64,000 nt of DNA, taken from NCBI GenBank assembly GCA_030674185.1, contig CM060307.1:71756699-71820698 (forward strand). The letters are read 5' to 3'. The stretch is from Monoplex corrugatus (taxonomy: Eukaryota; Mollusca; Gastropoda; Littorinimorpha; Ranellidae). Numbering within the stretch: the first letter of the stretch is position 1; each line of letters starts with the position of its first letter. A program made the translations under genes and the position numbers. Below the pieces are notes generated by a model, which saw nothing but the letters and a program-made list of their open reading frames with translations, was not told where the DNA came from and did not search any database. Shown in pieces: positions 1 to 10,817 of the stretch.

Positions 1-3000
1 GTTATTGATATTGAGGCTAATGTTTATAATGCTGCTGCTACTGTTTTGTTTGTCTTGTCTTTATTGATGTTAATGTTATTGTATTGAGGCTTGTTATATA
101 ATGCTGCTGCTACTGTTTTGAGTTGTTGTTTTTTTGATGTTAATGTTATTGTATTGGGCTATGTTATATAATGCTGCTGCCACTGTTTGATGTTGTTCTT
201 TTTATTGATGTTAATGTTATTGATATTGAGGTAATGTTATATAATGCTGCTGCTACTGTTTTGTGTTGTTTTTTTATTGATGTTAAGTATGATATTGGGT
301 TTGTTTATAATGCTGCTGCTACTGTTTTGATGTTGTTGTTTTTATTGATGTTAATGTTATTGATATTGAGGCTGTTTTATATATGCTGCTGCTACTGTTT
401 TGATGTTGTTCTTTTTATTGATGTTAATGTTTGATATTGAGGCTTGTTAATAATGCGCTCCACTGTTTTGTGTTTTGTTTTATGATGTTAATGCTTGATA
501 TTGAGCATTGTTATATCTTCTTGTTGTTTGTATTGTGTATTATGGATGTATGCATGTTTATATTTTCAGTGTTGTTGATGTGTCCTGGTTTTTTATGTAA
601 GTTGTGTATATTGAGCTATTGTTATATATGTGTGTTGTGTTGGTGTGTGTTTGTTTTTTGATGTTATGTTGTTGTTATTGGGTTATGTTAAAACGGAGGT
701 TTGTGTGTTGCTTTATGATTTAATGTCTTAATTGTATTGTTGAAAATGCTTGAGGGTTGATGAGTATCTTTTGTTTTTTGTGTTTGTTAGAAATTATATT
801 AAATGTGCTCTATTTTTGAGTTTTTTTTATTATTTATGTATTGTCATGAGGCTGATTGTTATATATCAGTGACTGTTTGATGTTGTTTTTTTTAATTGTG
901 AAATTAGATTGTTTAGGTTGTTTTTATTCGCTGCCATTTTGATTTGTTTATATTTAAATGTATGGGAAAATAAGGCTGCAGAAGTAGGGCTTCTATGAGT
1001 TATGCTGAAAATTGAGGCAATGTTTTCTGAGCCTGTGGTCCTGTTTGATGTAATTTATTGATATTGAGGCTATGTTATATAATGCTGCTGCTACTGTTTG
1101 ATGTTTCTTGTCTTTATTATGTTAAGTTGATATGAGGTTATTGTTATATAATGCTGCTACACTGTTTTGATGTTCTTGTCTTTATTGATGTTAATTTTGA
1201 TATTGAGTTATTGTTATATAATGCGCTGCTAGTGTTTTATGTTTGTTTTATTGATGTTAATTTTGATATTAGCTATTGTTTATAATGCTGCTGCAGTGTT
1301 TTGATGTTGTTGTTTTATTGATGTTAATGATTGATATTGAGGCTATGTTTATAATGCTGCTGCCACTGTTTTGATGTTGTTCTGTCTTTATTGATGTTAA
1401 TGTTTGATATTGGGGCTATTGTTATAAATGCTGCTGCTATGTTTGATTTGTTTGTTTATTGATGTTAATGTATTGATATTGGGCTATTGTTATATATGCT
1501 GCGCACTGTTTGATGTTGTTCTTGTTTATTGATGTTAATGTATTATATGAGGCTATTATATAATGCTGCTGCATGTTTTGATGTGTTCTTTTTATTGATG
1601 TTATGCTGTTGATATTGAGGCTTGTTTATAATGTGCGCACTGTTTGATGTTGTTTGTCTTTATTGATGTTAATGTTATTGATATTGAGGCTAATGTTATA
1701 TAATGCTGCTGCTACTGTTTTGATGTTCTTGTCTTTATCTATGTTAATGTTATTGATATTGAGGCTAATGTTATATAATGCTGCTGCTACTGTTTTGATG
1801 TTCTTGTCTTTATTGATGTTAATGTTATTGATATTGAGGCTAATGTTATATAATGCTGCTGCTACTGTTTTGATGTTGTTGTTTTTATTGATGTTAATGT
1901 TATTGATATTGAGGCTAATGTTATATAATGCTGCTGCTACTGTTTTGATGTTGTTGTTTTTATTGATGTTAATGTTATTGATATTGAGGCTAATGTTATA
2001 TAATGCTGCTGCTGCCACTGTTTTGATGTTGTTCTTGTCTTTATTGATGTTAATGTTATTGATATTGAGGCTAATGTTATATAATGCTGCTGCTACTGTT
2101 TTGATGTTGTTGTTTTTATTGATGTTAATGTTATTGATATTGAGGCTGTTGTTATATAATGCTGCTGCTACTGTTTTGATGTTGTTGTTTTTATTGATGT
2201 TAATGTTATTGATATTGAGGCTGTTGTTATATAATGCTGCTGCTACTGTTTTGATGTTGTTGTTTTTATTGATGTTAATGTTATTGATATTGAGGCTGTT
2301 GTTATATAATGCTGCTGCTACTGTTTTGATGTTGTTGTTTTTATTGATGTTAATGTTATTGATATTGAGGCTAATGTTATATAATGCTGCTGCTACTGTT
2401 TCTGTGTTGTCCTTGTCTTTATTGATGTTAATGTTATTGATATTGAGGCTGTTGTTATATAATGCTGCTGCTACTGTTTTGATGTTGTTGTTTTTATTGA
2501 TGTTAATGTTATTGATATTGAGGCTAATGTTATATAATGCTGCTGCTGCCACTGTTTTGATGTTGTTCTTGTCTTTATTGATGTTAATGTTATTGATATT
2601 GAGGCTAATGTTATATAATGCTGCTGCTACTGTTTTGATGTTGTTGTTTTTATTGATGTTAATGTTATTGATATTGAGGCTGTTGTTATATAATGCTGCT
2701 GCTACTGTTTTGATGTTGTTGTTTTTATTGATGTTAATGTTATTGATATTGAGGCTGTTGTTATATAATGCTGCTGCTACTGTTTTGATGTTGTTCTTGT
2801 CTTTATTGATGTTAATGTTATTGATATTGAGGCTAATGTTTATATAATGCTGCTGCCACTGTTTCTGTGTTGTCCTTGTCTTTATTGATGTTAATGCCAT
2901 TGATATTGAGGCTATTGTTATATACTCCTTGCTGCCACTGTTTTGATGGTGTTCTTGTCTTTATTGATGTAAATGCTGTTTATATTGAGGCTATTATTAT

Positions 3001-4200
3001 ATACTGCTGCTGCTACTGTTTTGATGTTGTTCTCTTCTTTATTGATGTTGCTGTTGATATGGAGGTTGTTGTTATATAATGCTGCTGCCACTGTTTTGAT
3101 GTTGTTCTTGTCTTTATTGATGTTAATGCTATTGTTATTGAGGCTATTGTTATATAATGCTGCTGCCACTGTTTTGATGTTGTTCTTGTCTTTCTTGTTG
3201 TTAATGCTATTGTTATTGAGGCTATTGTTATATAATGCTGCTGCCACTGTTTTGATGTTGTTCTTGTCTTTCTTGTTGTTAATGCTATTGTTATTGAGGC
3301 TATTGTTATATAATGCTGCTGCCACTGTTTTGATGTTGTTCTTGTCTTTATTGATGTTAATGCTGTTGATATTGAGGCTATTGTTATTTACTGCTGCTGC
3401 CACTGTTTTGATGTTGCTCTTGTCTTTCTTGTTGTTAATGCTATTGATTTGAGGCTATTGTTATATAATGCTGCTGCCACTGTTTTGATGTTCTTGTTTT
3501 TATTGATGTTAATGTTACTGATATTGAGGCTATTGTTATATAATGCTGCTTCTACTGTTTTGATGTTGTTCTTGTCTTTATTGATGTTAATGTTATTGAT
3601 ATTGAGGCTATTGTTATATAATGCTGCTGCAAGTGGTCTGATGTTGTTCTTTTCTTTATTGGTGTTATTGATAATGAGGGTATTGTTATGTAATTCTGCT
3701 GCCACTGTTTTGATGTTGTTCTTGTCTTTATTGATGTTAATACTGTTGATATTGAGGCTATTGTTATATAATGCTGCTGCTAGTGTTTTGGTGTTGTACT
3801 TGTCTTTATTGATATTGAGGCTATTGTTATATAATGCTGCTGCCACTGTTTTGATGTTGTTCTTGTCTTTATTGATGTTAATGCTATTGATTTGAGGCTA
3901 TTGTTATATGATGCTGCTGCTAGTGTTTTGATGTTGTTCTTGTCTTTTATTGATGGTAATGTTATTGATATTGAGGCTAGTATTATATAATGCTGCTGCT
4001 AGTGTTTTGGTGTTGTAATTGTCTTTATTGATATTGAGGCTATTGTTATATAATGCTGCTGCCACTGTTTTGATGTTTTTCATGTCTTTATTGATTTTAA
4101 TGCTATTGATATTGAGGTTATTGTTATATAATGCTGCTGCTAGTGTTTTGATGTTGTTCTTGTCTTTATTGATGTTAAAGTTATACTTGTTGTTGTTGTT
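1..4200. repeat. 75/78-bp tandem satellite array
   Basis: The stretch is built from head-to-tail units of about 75 bp, with a 78-bp variant. Each unit carries TTTATTGATGTTAATG, then GATATTGAGGCT, then TTATATAATGCTGCTGC and ACTGTTTTGATG. Units at 1650-2850 are nearly identical. Units at 2900-4200 carry substitutions, and units at 1-1650 carry many single-base losses. The array enters from the left edge, so its full size is unknown. Because both unit lengths are multiples of three and stop-poor, long open frames appear on both strands (about 1626-2900 and 1654-2847); these are artefacts of periodicity. Degenerate relatives of the unit recur at 7120-7850. Confidence 0.95.
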
Positions 4201-4206
4201 GTGTGT

Positions 4207-4432
4207 ATTCTTCTTATTGGTGCTGCCTTTGACTTTGTCCATTATTCCTCACTGTCACCAATATTTGTGTGCCAAGGCCATGAGGTCCAACTATATCATT
4301 TACTTTTTCCTGTTCCACTTTAGCTTTAAAATCTCCCATTATTATTGAAATGTTCTGTGATTTACACTTAGCCTTGGCTGTCTGTAATTCTTCATAGAAG
4401 TTGTTGATTTTTGTCCTCAAAACTTGCAGATG
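4207..4432 (-). pseudogene. RTE-type LINE endonuclease fragment with internal deletion
   Basis: On the minus strand the frame reads INNFYEEL, then ISIIMGDFKAKV and DIVGPHGLGTQ. This is the endonuclease core also present in the LINE at 21853-25243. Immediately after GLGTQ the DNA matches a much later part of that LINE (the SEEQWTKL segment, about 23920-23950), so several hundred bases have been lost internally. It sits at the right end of the satellite array. It is non-functional. Confidence 0.8.
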
Positions 4433-4454
4433 TTGTGTTCTGGACTTTATACTA

Positions 4455-4482
4455 AGCTACGCACAAAAAGTTAAGGATCACT
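4455..4482 (+). repeat. Left terminal inverted repeat of the Tc1 element
   Basis: The 26 inner bases are perfectly complementary to 6059-6084. The outermost two bases (AG) differ from the right end (CA). It is preceded by TA at 4453-4454. Confidence 0.93.
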
Positions 4483-4816
4483 ATGAGAAAACAGGTGCGT
4501 AATAAACTCAGTTCGCTACTGTTATTTATTTCTCAGTCCAGCCAAATTGTTATGAATTCTTGTTCAGCTGTAAGTGGGCGATGTTGTGTTAGTGCGAAAA
4601 TTGCACGGGATTCTCTACTACTGAGCTTGGCCGCAAACGGAAAAGCGGAAACTTGCGAAAAAGGACCTTGTTTTGGACCGTTCTGCCTGAACACATTGCA
4701 CAAGCCAGATGGAAAAACCATTATGCACGTGCAAGCACTGCTGTTTATGTGTGAGATGCTGTCTCTTACTTGGCTTTATAAGAAGACATTCCACCAGTAG
4801 TAGGCCTGATCTGACA

Positions 4817-5844
4817 ATGCCTCCACAACGAAAATTGAGCGAGTTTGAGAGGGGACGAGCTGTTGCATGGTTCCAAGATGGTGTTCCCAAGCGAGAAGTG
4901 GCCAGGCGACTACAGGTGTCCATCTCGGTCATTGTCAGACTGATTCAACGCTTCACAGCCACTGGGAGGGTCCATGAAAGACGCAGATCTGGTCGACCGA
5001 AGAAGACAAACCCACGTGAAGATCGTCTCATTGAACGACAAGCCCTGCAGACAAGAACAGCCTCTTCCAGCATCATTCGAAGGCAGCTGAGGGTGGCTAC
5101 TAACATCAACATCAGCCAGCAGACCATACGGAACCGCCTTCATGGGTTTAACCTCCGTTCTCGTCGCCCAGCTGTACGGCCACGCTTAACTCCAGCCCAT
5201 AGGGCAGCACGCCGCGCCTTGTGCAGACGTCACGTGAGGTGGACACGTCAGCAATGGTCCCAGGTCCTGTTCAGTGATGAATCACGCTTCACCATGAACC
5301 ACAACGACGGCCGACTGAGGGTCTGGAGGCGCCCAGGGCAACGCTTTATTGACACCACTGTCCAAGAAAAGGTGGCCTTTGGTGGAGGTTCTGTAATGGT
5401 CTGGGGGCCTTCAGCCTTCACCACAGAACACCCTTGTATCATGTACAGGGTAACCTGACTGGCATCCGATACCGGGATGAGATTCTTCGACCGCTGGCTG
5501 TGCCTATACTGCAGCAGATGGGACCGACGGCTGTCTACCAGGATGACAACGCTCGCCCCCACAGGGCAAGGATGGTCAACGACTTCCTGCAGCAGTCTGG
5601 AGTCAACAGAATGGAGTGGCCAGCATGCAGTCCCGATCTCAACCCGATTGAGAACCTCTGGGATGAGCTGGATCGCAAAGTGAGGAGCAACCACCCCCCT
5701 CCCAGGGATGCCCAACACCTCTACCAGATGCTGCAGGCTGAGTGGCAAGCGCTTCCACAGAGGATCTTCACCAACCTGGTCAACTCGATGAGGACTCGCT
5801 GCGTCGAGTGCCAGAACAGCTATGGCGGTTACACGCATTACTGA
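4817..5844 (+). pseudogene. Tc1-family transposase, one frameshift
   Basis: The protein starts MPPQRKLSEFERGR, a typical Tc1 start with a paired-like helix-turn-helix, followed by an arginine-rich GRP-type linker (RSGRPKK). The DD34E catalytic residues are all present: D in FSDESRF, D in QDDNARPH, and E in SPDLNPIENLW, with 34 residues between the second D and the E. The frame breaks near 5403-5410, at a run of five G after GSVMVW. Adding one base there would restore the frame, and the downstream frame then runs to a stop at 5842-5844. The intact product would be about 342 aa, the usual Tc1 length. It would cut and paste the element at TA sites. The single homopolymer lesion could be a real mutation or a consensus error. 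Confidence 0.93.
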
Positions 5845-6058
5845 ACTTTTGGGAGCATCAGAATGCCCTGTCTTGTGATTTCAATGACTTTGGGAAATCA
5901 AATTTCGATACGTACCCACTTTGATCAAATGTACACACCAAACGATTGCTCGAAATTGAAGGCAATTGTGTATCGTTATCACTAAAGCATGGAATTAAAT
6001 GTTTGCCAAACTTCAACGCATTGGCTTTCTTATTTTGAAAGTTATGAATTTTTGTGCA

Positions 6059-6086
6059 AGTGATCCTTAACTTTTTGTGCGTAGTG
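6059..6086 (-). repeat. Right terminal inverted repeat of the Tc1 element
   Basis: Reverse complement of 4457-4482 over 26 bases, followed by the TA target duplication at 6087-6088. Confidence 0.93.
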
Positions 6087-6106
6087 TATTTTGATTGTGT
6101 TGTTCT

Positions 6107-6108
<2 letters not shown>

Positions 6109-6183
<75 letters not shown>

Positions 6184-6214
6184 TGTGTGTGTGTGATAGA
6201 GAGAGAGAGAGAGA
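6109..6214. repeat. (TG)n microsatellite followed by (GA)n
   Basis: About 85 bp of TG dinucleotides with one interruption, then about 18 bp of GA. Short cysteine/valine and threonine/histidine open frames across it are artefacts. Confidence 0.97.
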
Positions 6215-6288
6215 AGAAAAAAAAACATAGTATCACAGTGCATTGCATTCTTTTCCAGATTTTTTAACCTGTTTTGTTTTTTCTACAG

Positions 6289-6509
6289 TTAGCCGATGAC
6301 AACTTATAGTTGTTGATGACCACCCAGTCTTTGGAGCCTACAACACTAGGTGCTCAAGCTTCAGAGGCAGAGGAAGACCATTGTAGCATTGGTTAGATTG
6401 AGTGGCAGACACGCACTACATCTGCAACATGACGCCGCCTCAGGCTTCCTGTCTAGCTTCAGACTAACAGCTTCATCTCCCTGCAACACCTAGTGGTACA
6501 AATGGACAG
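6289..6509 (+). other. Exon-like segment, copy 1 (probably non-coding)
   Basis: A T-rich tract ending TTTTTTCTACAG precedes position 6289, and GGACAG|GTAAGATC follows 6509, so the 221-bp segment has a good acceptor and a near-consensus donor. No frame is open throughout. A diverged direct copy lies at about 11439-11666, and flanking similarity continues on to about 6640 and 11800. If transcribed it would be a UTR or lncRNA exon. No expression evidence is available here. Confidence 0.4.
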
Positions 6510-6632
6510 GTAAGATCAACACAGTCCCCTTTTGAATGAGATCATGTTATGTAGTCCAAGTACATGCTAGACATGGGAAAATAATGTAATATCTGATCTG
6601 AGAGTGTATTGACCAGACTACCACACAAGGTC

Positions 6633-6668
6633 CTATGTGTGTGTGTTGTATGTGTGTGTGTGGTGTGT

Positions 6669-6730
<62 letters not shown>
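6633..6730. repeat. (TG)n microsatellite
   Basis: Nearly pure TG dinucleotide tract with a few interruptions. It terminates the segment that is duplicated at 11440-11810, where a much shorter TG tract occupies the same place. Confidence 0.97.
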
Positions 6731-6734
<4 letters not shown>

Positions 6735-6779
6735 TTTGTTGATTCTGTTATTGATATTGTGTATGAAAGCACAGATGTT

Positions 6780-7860
6780 TGTTCAATATGAGTGTCAGAA
6801 GTAGGCAGACGTACCCATTTTCTATTTCATATTTAATTTAGAGTTGACTATTGTTACAGTTGCCTGCTGTACTTAGATTTGTTGCTGTTAATGTCATCAT
6901 TGACATTTTCCATGGAACAGTGCTATGGAAAAGAAGGAGCATCTAGAAGAAAAAAAATGGACAGGCAACGTGACAGATTGCACCAGAGAGAGCTTCACAG
7001 AATTCTCTTCACTGCAAGCCAGGCAATTGCCGATAACTGGAAGAGGTGAGAGTAAGTTGTGTAGTGTTGATCAGTACAGTGTCCTGCTGACCCTTGAGGT
7101 TTGTAGGATCAGTCAGGCTAGGATATTGATATTAAGGCTACTGTTTGAATGCTGCTATTGTTATTTTGATGCTTTGTTGTGATTGTTTCTATTTCCTTTA
7201 ATGTTGCTGTCATTTTTAATGTTACTGGTGCTGTTGTGTTTTTGTTTTTTTCCTGCTGCTGCTTTTTGTTGTTGATGATGCTTTGTTGTGTTGATGGCAC
7301 AGGAGTTTATTTAGGATGACTGACAACGGTGACCAGGAAGTATCCTTTGTTATACAAGTGATCTGAAATGTAAGTGTTGGATTTGGCTTGTGATGTTTAA
7401 AATTTGCTGCTATTGATATGGTGGCTGTTGCTATTTATGCTGCTGCTGGTGACTTTTTTTTCTTTTTTTTTTCTTTCTTTTTTGTTTTTGTTTTGATTGT
7501 TGTTGTTTTTGAACCTGTTCTTGCCTTTCTTGTTGCCATCATTGTTGTCATTGGGGCTTGTTGCTAATGCTGCTACCATCATGTCATTACAGTTTTATAC
7601 TTGAAGATGACTGATGGGAGTTGGCTGAGGTTTCATTTTTCATATTTGATCTAGAATTCATTATTGTTTGTTGATATTGGTTGCTGTTGTTGAATTTAAG
7701 ATTTGTTGCTGTTAATATGGAAGGTATTGTATTTGATACTGTTGTTTTTATTATTTTTGTAATGTTGTTTTTGTCATTGATGCTGTTGTTTGTTTCCTTT
7801 TGTTGTTGTTATCACAGTGTTGTTGACATCACAGGTATTCAACATGACTAGCAACAGCAA
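6780..7860 (+). repeat. Degenerate higher-order repeats with acceptor-like junctions
   Basis: About 250-300-bp blocks recur. A TTG/GCT-rich part related to the left-edge satellite leads to ...CACAG or ...TACAG near 7302, 7592 and 7834. This is followed by a short segment containing ATGACTGACAAC, ATGACTGATGGG or ATGACTAGCAAC, then a T-rich TTCATATTTGATCTAGAATT-like part. The same downstream part recurs at 6815-6860 and 9520-9560. Units are strongly diverged, so boundaries are approximate. Nothing convincingly coding is seen. Confidence 0.5.
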
Positions 7861-7939
7861 GCAGAGGTATTCTTTTTCTGTTGGCTGTTTGATGTAGAAA
7901 TGGATATTTGGTCAGATTTGCTGCTTTACTGTGTGGAGT

Positions 7940-8840
7940 GTTTTTGTCTTGGACTATATATAGGTTATGTCCATGTGATTTGATGGTATCACAAACACTT
8001 TTATTGATGTTGCTGTTTCTGTTGATGCTCGCATTAATGTTGTTGTAAACAGCACTGATTACATAGGGCATGTACATGTGTTTTGATGATATCACTGACA
8101 CTTTTATTGATGTTGCTGTTACTATTGATGCTCATGTTAATGTTGTTGTAAACAGTGCTGATTACATAGGGCATGTACATGTGTTTTGATGATATCACTG
8201 ACATTTTTATTGATGTTGCTGTTACTATTGATGCTCACATTAATGTTGTTGAAAACAGTGCTGATTACATAGGGCATGTACATGCGTTTTGATGATATCA
8301 CTGACATTTTTATTGATGTTGCTGTTACTGACACTTTTATTGATGTTTCTGTTACTGACACTTTTATTGGTGTTGCTGTTACTGACACTTTTATTGGTGT
8401 TGCTGTTACTGACACTTTTATTGATGTTGCTGTTACTGACACTTTTATTGATGTTGCTGTTACTGACACTTTTATTGGTGTTGCTGTTACTATTGATGCT
8501 CATGTTAATGTTGTTATACGAGCGTAAACAATGCAGATTACATAGGGCATGTACATGTGTTTTGCTGATATCACTGACACTTTTATTGATGTTGCTGTTA
8601 CTATTGATGCTCATGTTAATGTTGTTGTAAACAGTGCAGATTACATAGGGCATGTACATGTGTTTTGATGATATCACTGACAGCGTTATTGATGTTGCTG
8701 TTACTGTTGATGCTCATGTTAATGTTGTTGTAAACAGTGCAGATTACATAGGGCATGTACATGTGTTTTGATGATATCACTGACAGTGTTATTGATGTTG
8801 CTGATTCTATTGATACTCACATTTATATTGTTGTAAACAG
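7940..8840 (+). repeat. 105-bp minisatellite with a nested 27-bp expansion
   Basis: Units of about 105 bp contain ACATAGGGCATGTACATGTG, then TTTGATGATATCACTGACA, then TTATTGATGTTGCTGTTAC and GTTAATGTTGTTGTAAACAG. Full units start near 8060, 8165, 8270, 8540, 8640 and 8745. Inside the unit beginning near 8270, a 27-bp piece (ACTGACACTTTTATTGATGTTGCTGTT type) is itself amplified about six times at 8327-8490. Open frames here are periodic artefacts. The TTTATTGATGTT core is shared with the satellite at 1-4200. Confidence 0.9.
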
Positions 8841-8859
8841 TGGAGATTTTCATCTCCCT

Positions 8860-9955
8860 TCCCCCCCCTCCTCCCCCCCTGTGGGGCTGTAGGGGGCTGT
8901 TTCAGTTTAGAAATTTCTCTTCTGTGTACCCTGTCTTTTTTACCATGCTTATATGCTTTTGTCATCTCTTTATTTTTCTGTTTTGTTTTTTTTTCTAATT
9001 CTCTGCCTTACCAGTCCATTCACCTGTATGCTTTCCATAAAGTCTTACAGATTTCCTATCTGTGTAGCTCTAGGGAAACGTGAGCTACTTATTTGCATAT
9101 GTAGATACTATAGGCTAGTCTTTATGCTTTGTTTTGTGCACTTAGTTATGTTTAAATATATGTATTCAGGTTTGTTTTTTTAAACCCCCTGATGATAAAT
9201 TGGGCGGAATGGCTAGTGCCACATGCATGTCATGAATACAGTGGTATGTACACTGAATTTTCTTTTGCAGGTTTTCTTTTTCCAGGGTCATCAATGCGTT
9301 TAGACGTCTGTGTTTTGTTTGAGATAGTTCTAGCTGTGATAAGGCTGTGAGCAGTGAGATTCGCTTTAAACACTAATAATGATAATGATAATAATTATTA
9401 ATAATGATAATACTAACACTACTAATAATGATGAATTTAATAACAATGATAGTAATGATAATGTTGTTGACAGTGCCAATGTTCAGTCAAGATGATTTAC
9501 ATCATTGATCAAACATACCCTTTTCCTGTTTTACCTTTGGTCTTGAATTCCATATTTTTAAAGTTGCCTGCTGTAGTCGTGTTTTATTCTGACCTCATTA
9601 TTGATAACATGATGGTGATGTTGTTGTATGTTTAAAGTATAAACATGTTTACTTTTTGAGAATATCACAACAGTGGTGTTGCATATTATATTAGATGTAA
9701 GAAATTACCTACTTTGTATTGTGGAGGGTTTCTTATTATTGATAACATTGTGATAGTGTTGACATGACATGTTATAGAAAGCTGTGCTTCTTACAATGTA
9801 TTTGTTTTCCTTCCATTGCATGTGAGACTTGACTTTGCGGGGGAGGTGAAGGAATATAAAGGTTGAGGAAAGAAAGAGCCAGAACGTATGGTTGAAGTAT
9901 AGATTATTTACGTGTGAACCATCTAGATACCTGATGATTGTTTTCTGTTCACCAG
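8860..9955. other. Gene-free T-rich stretch
   Basis: It contains C-rich runs at 8860-8890, an AAT/ATG-rich simple-repeat patch at 9375-9460, and diverged copies of the block described at 6780-7860 (about 9465-9560). No supported gene, RNA or transposon was recognised. Confidence 0.5.
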
Positions 9956-10048
9956 TGAGATGTCCTATTGAGATGGCTGAAAACTATCATGCCACATGGC
10001 AATATTTCAAGCCATATAATGATAATGAAGAAAATGGCTGGATCTAAG
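9956..10048 (+). other. Exon-like segment with a short ORF
   Basis: TTTTCTGTTCACCAG precedes 9956 and CTAAG|GTAAGTATTG follows 10048, giving an acceptor and a strong consensus donor. Within the 93 bp, ATG at 9973 opens a 24-codon frame reading MAENYHATWQYFKPYNDNEE... and ending in TAA at 10045-10047, just before the donor. The composition looks protein-like, but no family was recognised. It could be a 5' UTR exon with a short upstream ORF, or a chance reading of a non-coding exon. Confidence 0.4.
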
Positions 10049-10294
10049 GTAAGTATTGTGTCTAGGGTCTGGTGTTAAACTGTTTATGTCACATAGAAAA
10101 GAAAACTATCCTTGTTATCATGTTGGTCTGTTCATCTGTTATATATTTGATATTTTGTAGGCCTATCTGCTTTGCAGTGGATTTTCTCTGTGCTAAGATA
10201 TTGCACATACAGAATACACATTGTGTGTAGAGAATTGGAGACGTGTTGGTATGCTTTTATTTATTTCCAGTTGTTGTGTGTGTATATATATATG

Positions 10295-10298
<4 letters not shown>

Positions 10299-10383
<85 letters not shown>

Positions 10384-10410
10384 TGTGTCAGTGTCTGTGT
10401 CTGTGTGTGT
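10299..10410. repeat. (TG)n microsatellite
   Basis: About 110 bp of TG dinucleotides with CG and TC interruptions. Confidence 0.97.
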
Positions 10411-10507
10411 CCCATGGAAACATAATACCACATGTGCCATACCACTATTCATTTTCTGTTTTTGTTTTTTTGTTTTGTTTTGTTTTTTGTTTTTTAAATA
10501 CAGTAAG

Positions 10508-10817
10508 CATTGACTACTGTGTTGTTTCTGTTTTACTACAGATAGCCAGTGACTACTGTGTTGTTCCTGTTTTTCTACAGATAGCCAGTGACAACTGTAT
10601 TGTTCCTGTTTTTCTACAGACAGCCAGTGACAACTCTGTTGTTCCTGTTTTTCTACACATAGCCAGTGACGACTCTGTTGTTCCTGTTTTTCTACAGATA
10701 GCCAGTGATGAGTCTGTTGTTCCTGTTTTTCTATAGATACCCAGTGACAACTCTTTTGTTCCTCTTTTTCTACAGTTAACCAGTGGCAACTCTGTTGTTT
10801 CTGTTTTTCTACAGATA
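10508..10817 (+). repeat. 39-bp tandem repeat of splice-acceptor-like units
   Basis: About eight units of 39 bp each read TTGTTCCTGTTTTTCTACAG followed by ATAGCCAGTGACAACTCTG. Every unit carries a polypyrimidine tract plus CAG, matching a 3' splice site. Its downstream half resembles the start of the exon-like segment at 6289 (TTAGCCGATGACAAC). The array ends where a LINE tail begins at 10818, and the second exon-like copy lies beyond the LINE at 11439. Confidence 0.85.

Larger units (their letters stand above)
4455..6086 (+). mobile_element. Tc1-family DNA transposon, complete with TIRs and TA duplication
   Basis: A 26-bp perfect inverted repeat beginning CTACGCACAAAAAGTTAAGG lies at 4457-4482 and, inverted, at 6059-6084. 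Two further terminal bases differ (AG versus CA). Both ends abut TA (4453-4454 and 6087-6088), the target duplication expected for Tc1/mariner. The element is about 1.63 kb, a normal Tc1 length, and contains a single transposase gene. Perfect TIRs and a single visible lesion suggest a young insertion, placed directly beside the satellite and an RTE fragment. Confidence 0.95.

Noticed and set aside
1626..2900. Roughly 400-codon open frames on both strands as repetitive proteins
   Set aside because: They follow exactly the 75/78-bp satellite periodicity on both strands at once, with no start context or non-repetitive part.
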